A program made the position numbers and the translations under genes. A stretch of DNA of 64,000 nucleotides from Zoroaster sp. YZ-2022 (Eukaryota; Echinodermata; Asteroidea; Forcipulatida; Zoroasteridae), in NCBI GenBank assembly GCA_029582265.1, contig CM055823.1:13280060-13344059 (forward strand), in the 5' to 3' direction. The notes under the pieces were generated by a model. It saw only the letters and a program-made list of their open reading frames with translations. It made no database searches and had not been told where the DNA came from. Positions 11,245 to 25,400 of this stretch are shown here, piece by piece (positions within the stretch are counted from its first letter, which is position 1; the number at the start of each line of letters is the position of its first letter).

Positions 11245-11560
11245 CTTACGTGGATGGAACAACACAAGAAGCAGCACGACGCAACGACATGGGAACAGTT
11301 CACGCCATCACCAAGAATCTGTGTGGGAAACCAAACTATCCGGTAAGGGGAAGCTGCTTACAACTGAAAAGGAACAGTAATCAAACAGCTGGACAGAACA
11401 CTTCAAGAACGTTTTTAACCGTCATCATCCTGAGAACCTTGTAGAAGTCGAATAACTCCATGAAATGCTGAACATTAATACTGAACCACCGGGAACGGAC
11501 AAATCAGCAAAAGGCAATCAAGAAGCTAAAACAATGGAAAGCCCAGGGATTAACAATACT
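11245..11560 (+). pseudogene. LINE reverse transcriptase linker fragment (unit 1)
   Basis: The translation holds AARRNDMGTVHAITKNLCGK and, in another frame, WTEHFKN and LNINTEPP. These match the stretch between endonuclease and reverse transcriptase in RTE-like or related non-LTR retrotransposons (family pattern: AxxxND-x-K-x-x-Y-x-I-T-K-x-L, then W-x-E-H-F). The core polymerase motifs are absent and the frame is broken. Confidence 0.6.
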
Positions 11561-11786
11561 ACTACTAATAATAAGATTTGTAGCGCGCATATATCTACTC
11601 TGCTGGGCACTCAAGGCGCGGAAACAAAGAAAACATGAATACAAACAATATATAATGATAGCATTAAAAAGAAAATTAAAAATATGTACCGAGATACATG
11701 TACAATGCAATTACAAATATACATCATCTTTGAAGAATTATGACATAAGATGAGTTTTAAGCAGCAACTTAAATCTAGTTATACTT

Positions 11787-12110
11787 GTGGAGTGCCATGG
11801 TCGAGCAGTTTAGTGCATCGGATTTGTGTTCTGGTGGCTAAGTCGTCAGAATGTGGGTTCGAATCCTGTCCGTGACCGTGGTACTTGTGTCCTTGAGCAA
11901 GACACTTTACCATAATTGCTTCTCTCAACCCAAGAGTAAATGGGTACTTGTGAGGACAGAGTTGGTTGTTGTGTTTGATTAGCCCAATTGAGGTGTATAC
12001 TCCCCAGGGAGCTGAGATGGTTTCTGGAATGATTTATGCGCCTGATGAGCATGGGTATACTGTACAGCGCTCTGATACCTTGTTTAAGAGCGCTTTAAAA
12101 TGCCGGACAT
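11787..12110 (+). mobile_element. tRNA-derived SINE (unit 1)
   Basis: An A-box-like TGGTCGAGCAGTTTAGTGC and a B-box GGGTTCGAATCC about 45 bases downstream form an internal RNA polymerase III promoter. A body with CTTGAGCAAGACACTTTACC follows, ending in an ATT-repeat tail near 12105-12120. This is the standard layout of tRNA-derived SINEs of invertebrates. It is not a functional tRNA, as no clover-leaf of normal length can be drawn. Confidence 0.8.
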
Positions 12111-12119
12111 TATTATTAT

Positions 12120-12377
12120 ACTGTGACAAGATTTGAGTTTAGTTGGAAGATGATTCCAGAGTCTAGGAGCCGCGACAGAATAAGACCTATCACCCCAGGT
12201 CCGTTTTGAAATTGGTTCCTTTTGGAGACATGTTGCTGAAGCGCAAATTGCGTGATGGAGTGTAGACTTTAATAACCCTTTCAGTACCAGCCCATTTTTC
12301 ACAGTGTGACCTTCCATACCAGGTAAATACTGGTGCAGATAATCCCTTGTGTACCATAGCAATTGTGGTGGCTTCAA
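12120..12377 (-). pseudogene. LINE C-terminal fragment (unit 1)
   Basis: On the minus strand the translation contains GDRSYSVAAPRLWNHLP, a hallmark of the far C-terminus of many jockey/CR1-clade LINE polyproteins (pattern: R-x-F-S-V-A-A-P-x-L-W-N-x-L-P). It abuts the tail of the SINE. Only the last roughly 85 codons are present. Confidence 0.65.
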
Positions 12378-14464
12378 TTAGAGCGCCACCATTCTACACT
12401 CTGTAGTTAATGTACATGCACATGTGTGCAATTCCACTGTACAGCATGCAGCTTTAAGTATTACAAATAACATTTAAGATTTGAAACTTTGCATGATTAC
12501 ATTCATTCATTCATTGATGGTTTATTACACTAAAAAATGTCACATGGCAGCCAAAGGCTGAATTGCGTGCACTTTTACAATGTGTTACAATTAATACAAT
12601 TAAAATAAAACAATTACAATTTCAGAATTTAAAATGTATATACATACAAAACACGGTAAAACAGGTGTAATAAAATAATTAAGAAATTAAAAATAATGTA
12701 ATAATTTATATCTGTGTTGTAGTGTTAAGTAGATTAATAAAATACGGAATGGCACTGTTACGAAATTCTGAGTTTTACAGAAATACTGTTGACATTTAAC
12801 CTTTGTCTCAAAAACAGTCAACAGGATTTTTCAAAGGGAACCAATTTTGATACTGAGGATGGCTAGCTAAAAGCGTGGCAAAATCAACACAGATATTGTG
12901 TCTTCTCACTTCCAGGGTTTGAAATTTACATACTGATAGGGCCAGGTTGTAAGATACATAATCAACACCAAGGATAATTCTACAGGTTCTTTTTGGATAC
13001 TTGGTAGTGGGTAAGTAGAAGCAGCCAGCTGATGTTTTTACACAGCACTAATTGTTTACTTGTTAAATGTTTATTTTCAATATTACTTTTGAATATTACT
13101 TTATGCGAACGCGATAAAGAAAACACTGAAGGTGCGGGCGTGAGATACATTTCTTTCACACGCCGGGTAAACGTTCAGTTTTACAAAATAATATGAAAAT
13201 GAGCTGGCTTTTTTGATTGTGCTCAATTAAATTACGATAAGAGGTCTAAAATTGTAAATATATCACCTTGTTTTTTGTTTCCTGTCATTTTTGTGGTGTG
13301 GCCTACAATGCACGTCGAAAGCCTCGGTTCACGTGAAGACCCCTCCCCTCCCCCAGCCACCAAGAGGCTGAACGTTGAAACACGCATTGTAAAGTACACG
13401 AAGGTTACTGTGAGTCCATAACTGTCGCTTAGTTCCCGTCCTTAATTCCCGTCCTTGCTATAAATTCTATTAGAACATGTCGATTTTCATCCAACAACAT
13501 CCATCCTTATTTTGTCAGTTTTTAAAATAATAAATACCATGAATATGCATTTTAATTATAATCTCTGTGAATTGTTTCAGAAATTAATAATTTTTAATAA
13601 ATTACAAAAATAAAAATATAGCGCGTTGCATACATCCAATTTATCCAAAATATTGAGCGAAGGTCATTATTAGCACCAATGTGTTTCCAGTTATATTAAC
13701 GCTGTTGCCCTTCACGACATTTTGAAGAAAGATTCACACAAAGTCACACATAAACGTTCAAGATGGACAAAGATTGTTCACGTGGAGTAAGCCTATTTAT
13801 TTGCACTTCAACGAACGCATTACGTCAGCATCGACGTCGACCTCTTGAAATGTAATGCAATACAAATGTACCGGTTTATGTACTCAAAACATAGGCCTAC
13901 GCAATATTAATATTAACCGTACATGCACAAGCTAAAGCTTTCATTTCCTGCCATTCAACTTCGCACGTTTAATTTGTTAAAATTGGATGAATTATAATGC
14001 AATATTTAGGTGAAAAAATTAAGATTTAATAATTTATTTTATTTCATGACAACGCCGATTTGACTTTTTAGTATGCCTGCAATCACTGTGCAGAAAGTGA
14101 CTGTATTGATTTCAAGTCTATAAATTGACGACGAAATAGCGTTCGTTTTAAAACTGTGACTGCATAACAGTGAAATGCTATTCATTTTGTGCTGATTAAT
14201 ATACGACAGTATCCCTATTTGGCAAACTAAGAAAAGAAAGATTAGGGAGACTTTACCTCAAACTTCAAAACAGATTTAGCTTCCTGGCAACAACACAAAT
14301 GCAGCAAGGAGTTGGCTAGGTAATCAAAAGCCGGAGAAGATCTAGATGAGTGAGTAGTCCTGGAAGTAGATCGCTGGAGAGAAAAGACGTAAAGAAGAAG
14401 ATGTTAGCACCAGAGTCAGAGCGGTATATTGGATAAATTAAGAGGAGCCTATTAAGGAAGGGAT

Positions 14465-14790
14465 AAAAGAGCTTACGTGGATGGAACAACAAGAAGCAGC
14501 ACGACGCAACGACATGTAGGAACAAAGTTCACGCCATCACCAAGAATCTGTGTGGGAAACCAAACTGGTATCGGTAAGGGGAAGCTGCTTACAACTGAAA
14601 AGGAACAGTAATCAAACAGCTGGACAGAACACTTCAAGAACGTTTTAACCCGTCATCATCCTGAGAACCTTGTGAAGTCGAATAACTCCATGAAATGCTG
14701 AACATTAATACTGAACCACCGGGGAACGGACAAATCAGCAAAAAGGCAATCAAGAAGCTAAAACAATGGAAAAGCCCAGGGATTAACAAT
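14465..14790 (+). pseudogene. LINE reverse transcriptase linker fragment (unit 2)
   Basis: Second copy of the fragment at 11245-11560, with additional small indels that disrupt the frame further. Confidence 0.55.
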
Positions 14791-15019
14791 ACTACTACTA
14801 ATAATAAAGATTTGTAGCGCGCACATATATCTACCCTGCTGGGCACTCAAGGCGCGAAACAAGAAAACATGAATACAAACAATATATAATGATAGCATTA
14901 AAAAAAATTAAAATATGTACCGAGATACATGTACAATGCAATTACAAATATACATCATCTTTGAAGAATTATGACATAAGATGAGTTTTAAGCAACAACT
15001 TAAATCTAGTTATAACTTG

Positions 15020-15350
15020 TGGCCAGTGCCATGATCGAGCGGTTTAGTGCATCGGATTTGTGTTCTGGTACTATTAAGTCTCTCGTCAGAATATTGGTTC
15101 GAATCCTGTCCGTGACCGTGGTACTTGTGTCCTTGAGCAAGACACTTTACCATAATTTCTTCTCTCAACCCAAGAGTAAATGGGTACTTGTGAGGACAGA
15201 GTTGGTTGTTGTGTTTGATTAGCCCAGGTGAGTGTATACTCCCCGGGAGCTAGAGATGGTTTCTGGAATGATTTATGCGCCTGATGAGCATGGGCCAATA
15301 CTGTACAGCGCTCTGATACCTTGTTTAAGAGCTTTAAAAATCTGGACATT
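15020..15350 (+). mobile_element. tRNA-derived SINE (unit 2)
   Basis: Duplicate of the SINE at 11787-12110. The A box reads TGATCGAGCGGTTTAGTGC and the B box GGTTCGAATCC; the body and ATTATTAT tail are the same. Confidence 0.78.
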
Positions 15351-15369
15351 ATTATTATCTTCTGTGACA

Positions 15370-15628
15370 AGATTTGAAGGAAGGTTTAGTTGGAAGATGA
15401 TTCCAGAGTCTAGGAGCCGCGACAGGAATAAGACCTATCACCCCAGGTCCGTTTTGAAGGTGGTTCCTTTTGGAGGAGACATGTTGCTGAAGCGCAAATT
15501 GCGTGATGGAGTGTCGACTTTAATAACCTTTTCAGTACCAGCCCATTTTTCACAGTGTGACCTTCCATACCAGGTAAATACTGGTGCAGATAATCCCTTC
15601 TGTACCATAGCAATTTTGGTGGCTTCAA
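15370..15628 (-). pseudogene. LINE C-terminal fragment (unit 2)
   Basis: Duplicate of 12120-12377; KRTWGDRSYS is visible, then an indel shifts the frame before the RLWN motif. Confidence 0.6.
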
Positions 15629-15920
15629 ATGAAGAGCGCCACCATTCTACACTCTGTAGTTAATGTACATGCACATGTGTGCAATTCCACTGTACAGCAT
15701 GCAGCTTTAAGTATTACAAATAACATTTGGAAGATTTGAAACTTTACATGATTACATTCATTCATTCATTGATGGTTTATTACACTAAAAATGTCACATG
15801 GCAGCCAAAGGCTGAATTTGCACACGTTGTTACAATAAATTAAAAAAACAATTAATTTAATTTAAAAATTTTTTAAAAAAACAGGAAAAAGGGGTAATAA
15901 AATAATTAAGAAATTTAAAA

Positions 15921-16420
15921 NNNNNNNNNNNNNNNNNNNNNNNNNNNNNNNNNNNNNNNNNNNNNNNNNNNNNNNNNNNNNNNNNNNNNNNNNNNNNNNN
16001 NNNNNNNNNNNNNNNNNNNNNNNNNNNNNNNNNNNNNNNNNNNNNNNNNNNNNNNNNNNNNNNNNNNNNNNNNNNNNNNNNNNNNNNNNNNNNNNNNNNN
16101 NNNNNNNNNNNNNNNNNNNNNNNNNNNNNNNNNNNNNNNNNNNNNNNNNNNNNNNNNNNNNNNNNNNNNNNNNNNNNNNNNNNNNNNNNNNNNNNNNNNN
16201 NNNNNNNNNNNNNNNNNNNNNNNNNNNNNNNNNNNNNNNNNNNNNNNNNNNNNNNNNNNNNNNNNNNNNNNNNNNNNNNNNNNNNNNNNNNNNNNNNNNN
16301 NNNNNNNNNNNNNNNNNNNNNNNNNNNNNNNNNNNNNNNNNNNNNNNNNNNNNNNNNNNNNNNNNNNNNNNNNNNNNNNNNNNNNNNNNNNNNNNNNNNN
16401 NNNNNNNNNNNNNNNNNNNN
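15921..16420. other. Scaffold gap (500 N)
   Basis: Exactly 500 undetermined bases, a placeholder length. It separates the tandem duplication from the satellite array, so the true distance and even adjacency are unknown. Confidence 1.
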
Positions 16421-19400
16421 AACCCCAAAATTTTCCAAAATTGGGTCGGAAATCTCGAAAATTTTTAAACTCAAAAATATTGTCCCCACACCCATTATGC
16501 ATAATTTTTATTTGGTGGGAAACCCACCGTTTGAGCCCGATGGACTTCTGGGTGGGAGTGAGGGTCCTGAAATCTGTCATTTTGATCGGTCGTGATTCGG
16601 GCAAGTCTAGCTTAAATAGTTATTTGCATTACTCCTGAAATACTAGTCGTAGGGACCTGTAACTCGGCAATGTGATCCGTCTGAGGGGTATCCCGTCTGT
16701 GTGGAGAAATTTCAGTGATTTTGTTGTTGTCATTCTCCCATAAAAGCTACTTTTGTAAACTTTGTGCCAAATGTGTAAAAAAATTCCAAATTAACTTGAC
16801 CAGAAAAGTCCTTTCAAAAATTTGCCCTCAGTTCCTCAGATAGTGGCCGCCGAGACCCGTTCCCTAAACCAATTTTGACCGTGAGACCCCATTCCATTTA
16901 CATATCGAATTTGAGGCGATTCCGAGACGAGAAAAAAACCCCCTATTTTGTGCCCAAAATCAGAATTTTTGACCATACCGGCTAGGGCAAAAATTTCCAA
17001 AAATTGGTCGGAAATCTCAATTTTTACCCCAAACTCAAAAATATTGTCCCCACACCCATTATGCATGATTTTTTTTGGTGGGAACCCACGGTTTGAGCCG
17101 ATAGACTCTGGGTGGGGAGTGAGGGGGGACCCTGAAATCTGTCATTTTGATCGGTCGTGATTCGGGCGAATGTTAGCTTAAATAGTTATTTGTGCGTTAC
17201 TCCTAAAATACTAGTCGTAGGGGACCTGTAACTCGGCAGTATGATCCGTCTGCGGGGGTAGCCCGTCTGTGTGAAATTGGAGAAATTTCTGTTTTGCCAT
17301 TCTCCCATAAAAGCTACTTTTGTAAACTTTGTGCCAAATGTGTAAAAAATGTCCAAATTAACTTGACCAGAAAAGTCCTTTCAAAAATTTGCCCACAGTT
17401 CCTCAGATAGTGGCCGCCGAGACCCGTTCCCTAAACCAATTTTGACCGTGAGACCCCATTCCATTTACATATCGAATTTGAGGCGATTCTGAGTCGAAAA
17501 AAAAACCAACCTATTTTGTGCCCAAAATCAGAATTTTTGACCATACCGGCTAGGGCAAAATTTTCCAAAATTGGGTCTGAAATCTCGAAAGTTTTTTCCC
17601 CCCCAAAAAAACAAAATATTGTCCCCACACCCATTATGCATGATTTTTCTTTGGTGGAAAGCCACCGTTTGAGCCCGAGGGACTCTGGGTGGGAGTGAGG
17701 GGGTCCCTGAAATCTGTCATTTTGATCGGTCGTGATTCGGGCGATGTCTGCTAAATAGTTATTTGCGCATTACTCTGAAATACTAGTCGTAGGGACCTGT
17801 AACTCGGCAGTGTGATCCGTCTGCAGGGGTAGCCCGTCTGTGTGAAATTCAGTGATTTCTGTTTTGCCATTCTCCCATAAAGCTACTTTTGTAAACTTTT
17901 GTGCCAAATGAGTAAAAAATTTCAAAAATTACTTGACCAGAAAAGTCCTTTCAAAAATGTTGCCTCAGTTGCTCAGATAGTGGCCGCCGAGACCCGTTCC
18001 CTAAACCAATTTTGACCGTGAGACCCCATTCATTTACATATCGAATTTGAGGCGATTCCGAGACGAAAAAAATATATATATTTTGTGCCCAAAATCAGAA
18101 TTTTTGACCATACCGGCTAGGGCAAAATTTTCCAAAATTGGGTCGGAAATCTCGAAAGTTTTTTCCCCCCCCCAAAATCAAAAATATTGTCCACACACCC
18201 ATTATGCATGATTTTTCTTTTGTGGGAAGGCACCGTTTGAGCCCGATGGACTTCTGGGTGGGAGGGGGGGGGGGTCCCTGAAATCTGTCATTTTGATCGG
18301 TCGTGATTCGGGCAATGTCTAGCTTAAATAGTTATTTGTGCATTACTCCTGAAATACTAGTCGTAGGGACCTGTATCTCGGCAGTGTGATCCGTCTGCAG
18401 GTAGCCGTCTGTGTGAAATTTCAGGAGAAATTTTGTTTTGCCATTCTCCCATAAAAGCTACTTTTGTAAACTTTGTGCCAAATGTGTAAAAATTTCAAAT
18501 TAACTTGACCAGAAAAGTCCTTTCAAAATTTGCCCTCAGTTCCTCAGATAGTGGCCGCCGAGACCCGTTCCTAAACCAATTTTGACCGTGAGACCCCATT
18601 CCATTTACATATCGAATTTGAGGCGATTCGAGACGAAAAAAATACCTATTTTGTGCCCAAAATCAGAATTTTTGACCATACCGGCTAGGGCAAAATTTTC
18701 CAAAATTGGGTCGGAAATCTCGAAATTGTTTCCCCCCAAACTCAAAAATATTGTCCCCACACCCATTATGCATGATTTTTCTTTGGTGGAACCCACCGTT
18801 TGAGCCCGAGGGACTCTGGGTGGGAGTGAGGGGGTCCCTGAAATCTGTCATTTTGATCGGTCGTGATTCGGGCGAATGTTGCTTAAATAGTTGTTGTGCA
18901 TTACTCCTAAAATACTAGTCGTGGGACCTGTATCTCGGCAGTGTGATCCGTCTGTGAGGTAGCCCGTCTGTGTGAATTTGGAGAAATTTCTGTTTGCCAT
19001 TCTCCCATAAAAGCTACTTTTGTAAACTTTGTGCCAAATGTGTAAAAAATTTCAAAATTACTTTACCAGAAAAGTCCTTTCAAAAATTTGCCCTCAGTTG
19101 CTCAGATAGTGGCCGCCGAGACCCGTTCCCTAAACCAATTTTGACCGTGAGACCCCATTCCATTTACATATCGAATTTGAGGCGATTCCGAGACGAGAAA
19201 AAAAACCACCTATTTTGTGCCTAAAATCAGAATTTTTGACCATACCGGCTAGGGCAAAATTTTCCAAAATTGGATCGGAAATCTCGAAATTTTTTACCCC
19301 CCCCCAAACTCAAAAACATTGTCCCCACACCCATTATGCATGATTTTCTTTGGTGGAGGCACCGTTTGAGCCCGAGGGACTCTGGGTGGGAGTGAGGGGG

Positions 19401-22400
19401 TCCCTGAAATCTGTCATTTTGATCGGTCGTGATTCGGGCGAGTCTAGCTAAATAGTTATTTGTGCATTACTCCTGAAGTACTAGTCGTAGGGACCTGTAA
19501 CTCGGCAATGTGATCCGTCTGGAGGGCAGCCCGTCTGTGTGAAATTGGAGAAATTTCTGTTTTGCCATTCTCCCATAAAAGCTACTTTTGTAAACTTTGT
19601 GCCAAATGTGTAAAAATTTCAAAATTAACTTGACCAGAAAAGTCCTTTCAAAATTTGCCCTCAGTTGCTCAGATAGTGGCCGCCGAGACCCGTTCCCTAA
19701 ACCAATTTTGACCGTGAGACCCCATTCCATTTACATATCGAATTTGAGGCGATTCCGAGACGAGAAAAAATACCTATTTTGTGCCCAAAATCAGAATTTT
19801 GACCATACCGGCTAGGGCAAAATTTTCCAAAATTGGGTCGGAAATCTCGAAATTTTTCCCCAAAATCAAAAATATTGTCCCACACCCATTATGCATGATT
19901 TTCTTGGTGGGAACACGTTTGAGCCCGAGGGACTCTGGGTGGGAGGGGTTCCCTGAAATCTGTCATTTTGATCGGTCGTGAATCGGGCGAATGTTCCTTA
20001 AATACATGTAGTTATTTGTGCATTACTCCTAAAATACTAGTCGTATGGACCTGTAACTCGGCAGTGTGATCCGTCTGCGGGGGGTAGCCCGTCTGTGTGA
20101 AATTGGAGCAATTTCTGTTTTGCCATTCTCCCATAAAAGCTACTTTTGTAAACTTTGTGCCAAATGTGTAACAAATTTCCAAATTACTTGACCAGAAAAG
20201 TCCTTTCAAAAATTTGCCCTCAGTTGCTCAGATAGTGGCCGCCGAGACCCGTTCCCTAAACCAATTTTGACCGTGAGACCCCATTCCATTTACATATCGA
20301 ATTTGAGGCGATTCCGAGACGAAAAAAAATACCTATTTTGTGCCCAAAATCAGAATTTTTGACCATACCGGCTAGGGCAAATTTTTCCAAAATTGGGTCG
20401 GAAATCTCGAAAGTTTTTACCCCCCAAAATCAAAAATATTGTCCCCACACCCATTATGCATGATTTTTCTTTGGTGGGAAGCCACCGTTTGAGCCCGAGG
20501 CACTCTGGGTGGGAGTGAGGGGGGGGGTCCCTGAAATCTGTCATTTTGATCGGTCGTGATTCGTGCGAATGTTGCTTAAATAGTTGTTGTGCATTACTCC
20601 TAAAATACTAGTCTTATAGGACCTGTAACTCGGCAGTGTGATCCGTCTGCGGGTAGCCCGTCTGTGTGAAATTTCAGTGATTCTGTTTTGCCATTCTCCC
20701 ATAAAAGCTACTTTTGTAAACTTTGTGCCAAATGTGTACAAAATTAACTTGACCAGAAAAGTCCTTTCAAAAATTTGCCCTCAGTTGCTCAGATAGTGGC
20801 CGCCGAGACCCGTTCCCTAAACCAATTTTGACCGTGAGACCCCATTCCATTTACATATCGAATTTGAGGCGATTCCGAGACGAAAAAAAAAACCTATTTT
20901 GTGCCCAAAATCAGAATTTTGACCATACCGGCTAGGGCAAAATATTACAAAATTGGGTCGAAATCTCGAATTTTTCCCCAAACTCAAAAATATTGTCCCC
21001 ACACCCATTATGCATGATTTTTCTTTGGTGGCAACCCACCATTTGAGCCCGATGGACTCTGGGTGGGAGAGGGGGGGTCCCTGAAATCTGTCATTTTGAT
21101 CGGTCGTGATTCGGGCAAATGTTGCTTAAATAGTTATTTGTGCATTACTCCTAAAATACTAGTCGTAGGGACCTGTAACTCAGCAGTGTGATCCGTCTGC
21201 AGGGGTATCCGTCTGTGTGAAATTTCAGTGATTTCTGTTTGCCATTCTCCCATAAAAGCTACTTTTGTAAACTTTGTGCCAAATGTGTAAAAATTTCAAA
21301 TTAACTTGACCAGAAAAGTCCTTTCAAAAATTTGCCCTCAGTTGCTCAGATAGTGGCCGCCGAGACCCGTTCCCTAAACCAATTTTGACCGTGAGACCCC
21401 ATTCCATTTACATATCGAATTTGAGGCGATTTCTAGACGAAAAAAACATACCTATTTTGTGCCCAAAATCAGAATTTTTGACCATACAGGCTAGGCAAAA
21501 TTTTCCAAAATTGGGTCGGAAATCTCGAAATTTTTACTCCCCAAACTCAAAATATTGTCCCCACACCCATTATGCATGATTTTTCTTGGTGGGAAGCCAC
21601 CGTTTGAGCCGAGGGACTCTGGGTGGGAGTGAGGGGGGGTCCCTGAAATCTGTCATTTTGATCGGTCGTGATTCGGGCGAATGTTGCTTAAATAGTTATT
21701 TGTGCATTACTCCTAAAATACTAGTCGTAGGGACCTGTAACTCGGCAGTGTGATCCGTCTGCGGGACATCCCGTCTGTGTGAATTCAGTGATTTTTCTGT
21801 TGCCATTCTCCCATAAAAGCTACTTTTGTAAACTTTGTGCCAAATGTGTAAAAATTTCAAAATTAACTTGACCAGAAAAGTCCTTTCAAAAATTGCCCTC
21901 AGTTCCTCAGATAGTGGCCGCCGAGACCCGTTCCCTAAACCAATTTTGACCGTGAGACCCCATTCCATTTACATATCGAATTTGAGGCGATTCCGAGACG
22001 AAAAAAAAAAAACCTATTTTGTGCCCAAAATCAGAATTTTTGACCATACCGGCTAGGGCAAAATTTTCCAAAATTGGGTCGGAAATCTCCAAAGTTTTTT
22101 TCCCCCCAAAATCAAAAATATTGTCCCCACACCCATTATGCATGATTTTTCTTTGGTGGGAAGCCACTGTTTGAGCCCGAGGGCCTCTGGGTGGGAGTGA
22201 GGGGGGGGGGGTCCCTGAAATCTGTCATTTTGATCGGTCGTGATTCGTGCGAATGTTGCTTAAATAGTTATTTGTGCATTACTCCTAAAATACTAGTCGT
22301 AGGGACCTGTACCTCGGCAGTGTGATCCGTCTGCAGGGTAGCCGTCTGTGTGAAATTGGAGAAATTTCTGTTTTGCCATTCTCCCATAAAAGCTACTTTT

Positions 22401-25400
22401 GTAAACTTTGTGCCAAATGTGTAACAAATTTCCAAATTACTTGACTAGAAAAGTCCTTTCAAAAATTTGCCCTCAGTTCCTGAGATAGTGGCCGCCGAGA
22501 CCCGTTCCCTAAACCAATTTTGACCGTGAGACCCCATTCCATTTACATATCGAATTTGAGGCGATTCCGAGACGAAAAAAAAAAAACCTATTTTGTGCCC
22601 AAAATCAGAATTTTTGACCATACCGGCTAGGGCAAAATTTTCCAAAATTGGGTCGGAAATCTCGAAAGTTTTTCCCCCCTCCCAAAATCTAAAATATTGT
22701 CCCCACACCCATTATGCATGATTTTTCTTTGGTGGAAAGCCACCGTTTGAGCCCGAGGGACTCTGGGTGGGAGTGAGGGGGGGTCCCTGAAATCTGTCAT
22801 TTTGATCGGTCGTGATTCGGGCGAATGTTGCTTAAATAGTTATTTGTGCATTACTCCTAAAATACTAGTCGTAGGGACCTGTAACTCGGCAGTGTGATCC
22901 GTCTGCGGGGGCATCCCGTCTGTGTGTGAAATTTCAGTGATTTCTATTTTGCCATTCTCCCATAAAAGCTACTTTTGTAAACTTTGTGCCAAATGTGTAA
23001 AAACTTTCAAAATTACTTGACCAGAAAAGTCCTTTCAAAAATTTGCCCTCAGTTGCTCAGATAGTGGCCGCCGAGACCCGTTCCCTAAACCAATTTTGAC
23101 CGTGAGACCCCATTCCATTTACATATCGAATTTGAGGCGATTCCGAGACGAAAAAAAAAACCTATTTTGTGCCCAAAATCAGAATTTTTGACCATACCGG
23201 CTAGGGCAAAATTTTCCAAAATTGGGTCGGAAATCTCGAAAGTTTTTCCCCCCCAAAATCAAAAATATTGTCCCCACACCCATTATGCATGATTTTTCTT
23301 TGGTGGGAAGCCACTGTTTGAGCCCGAGGGCCTCTGGGTGGGAGTGAGGGGGGGGGGTCCCTGAAATCTGTCATTTTGATCGGTCGTGATTCGTGCGAAT
23401 GTTGCTTAAATAGTTATTTGTGCATTACTCCTAAAATACTAGTCGTAGGGACCTGTACCTCGGCAGTGTGATCCGTCTGCGGGGGCAGCCCGTCTGTGTG
23501 AAATTGGAGAAATTTCTGTTTTGCCATTCTCCCATAAAAGCTACTTTTGTAAACTTTGTGCCAAATGTGTAACAAATTTCCAAATTACTTGACTAGAAAA
23601 GTCCTTTCAAAAATTTGCCCTCAGTTCCTGAGATAGTGGCCGCCGAGACCCGTTCCCTAAACCAATTTTGACCGTGAGACCCCATTCCATTTACATATCG
23701 AATTTGAGGCGATTCCGAGACGAAAAAAAAAAAACCTATTTTGTGCCCAAAATCAGAATTTTTGACCATACCGGCTAGGGCAAAATTTTCCAAAATTGGG
23801 TCGAAATCTCGAAAGTTTTTTTCCCCCCAAAATCAAAAATATTGTCCCCACACCCATTATGCATGATTTTTCTTTGGTGGGAAGGCACCGTTTGAGCCCG
23901 AGGGACTCTGGGTGGGAGTGAGGGGGGGGTCCCTGAAATCTGTCATTTTGATCGGTCGTGATTCGTGCGAATGTTGCTTAAATAGTTATTTGTGCATTAC
24001 TCCTAAAATACCAGTCTAGGGACCTGTAATTCGGCAGTGTGATCCGTCTGCAGGGGTAGCCCATCTGTGTGAAATTGGAGCAATTTTTGTTTTGCCATTC
24101 TCCCATAAAAGCTACTTTTGTAAACTTTGTGCCAAATGTGTAAAAAATTTCACAATTACTTGACCAGAAAACTCCTTTCAAAAATTTGCCCTCGGTTGCT
24201 CAGATAGTGGCCGTCGAGACCCGTTCCCTAAACCAATTTTGACCGTGAGACCCCATTCCATTTACATATCGAATTTGAGGCGATTCCGAGCCGAAAAAAC
24301 TAAACCTATTTTGTGCCCAAAATCAGAATTTTTTACCATACCGGCTAGGGCAAAATTTTCCAAAATTGGGTCCCAAATCTCGAAAGTTTTTTCCCTCCCC
24401 CCAAAATCAAAAATATTGTCCCCACACCCATTATGCATGATTTTTCTTTGGTGGAAAGCCACCGTTTGAGCCCGAAGGACTCTGGGTGGGAGTGAGGGGG
24501 TCCCTGAAATCTGTCATTTTGATCGGTCGTGATTCGGGCGAATGTTGCTTAAATAGTTATTTGTGCATTACTCCTAAAATACTAGTCGTAGGGACCTGTA
24601 ACTCGGCAGTGTGATCCGTCTGCGGGGGCATCCCGTCTGTGTGAAATTGGAGAAATTTCTGTTTTACCATTCTCCCATAAAAGCTACTTTTGTAAACTTT
24701 GTGCCAAATGTGTAAAAAAATTCCAAATTACTTGACCAGAAAAGTCCTTTCAAAAATTTGCCCTCAGTTGCTCAGATAGTGGCCGCCGAGACCCGTTCCC
24801 TAAACCAATTTTGACCGTGAGACCCCATTCCATTTACATATCGAATTTGAGGCGATTCCGAGACGAAAAAAAACCAACCTATTTTGTGCCCAAAATCAGA
24901 ATTTTTGACCATACCGGCTAGGGCAAAATTTTCCAAAATTGGGTCGGAAATCTCGAAAGTTTTTTTCCCCCCAAAATCAAAAATATTGTCCCCACACCCA
25001 TTATGCATGATTTTCTTTGGTGGGAAGCCACTGTTTGAGCCCGAGGGCCTCTGGGTGGGAGTGAGGGGGGGGGGGTCCCTGAAATCTGTCATTTTGATCG
25101 GTCGTGATTCGGGCGAATGTTGCTTAAATAGTTATTTGTGCATTACTCCTAAAATACTAGTCTTAGGGACCTGTATCTCGGCAGTGTGATCCGTCTGCGG
25201 GGGCAGCCCGTCTGTGTGAAATTGGAGAAATTTCTGTTTTGCCATTCTCCCATAAAAGCTACTTTTGTAAACTTTGTGCCAAATGTGTAACAAATTTCCA
25301 AATTACTTGACTAGAAAAGTCCTTTCAAAAATTTGCCCTCAGTTCCTGAGATAGTGGCCGCCGAGACCCGTTCCCTAAACCAATTTTGACCGTGAGACCC

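Larger units (their letters stand above)
9842..12998. repeat. Unit 1 of a ~3.2-kb direct tandem duplication
   Basis: Starts with TTGGTAGTGGGTAAGTAGAA, which recurs at 13001. The whole unit is repeated at 13001-15920 in the same order: AT-rich non-coding start, LINE linker fragment, tRNA-type SINE, LINE end, then the ATTCATTCATTCATTGATGG tail. Differences are mostly 1-3-base indels scattered throughout. Confidence 0.85.
13001..15920. repeat. Unit 2 of the ~3.2-kb tandem duplication, cut by scaffold gap
   Basis: Parallel to 9842-12998 in order and orientation, ending at the 500-N gap at 15921. The last 80 bases before the gap are degraded and low in complexity. Confidence 0.85.

Noticed and set aside
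11820..11875. Functional tRNA gene
   Set aside because: A and B boxes are present but in a SINE body; no acceptor stem pairs and the copy is duplicated with the SINE tail.
15857..16604. Open frames spanning the first N gap
   Set aside because: They exist only because N codons are not counted as stops.
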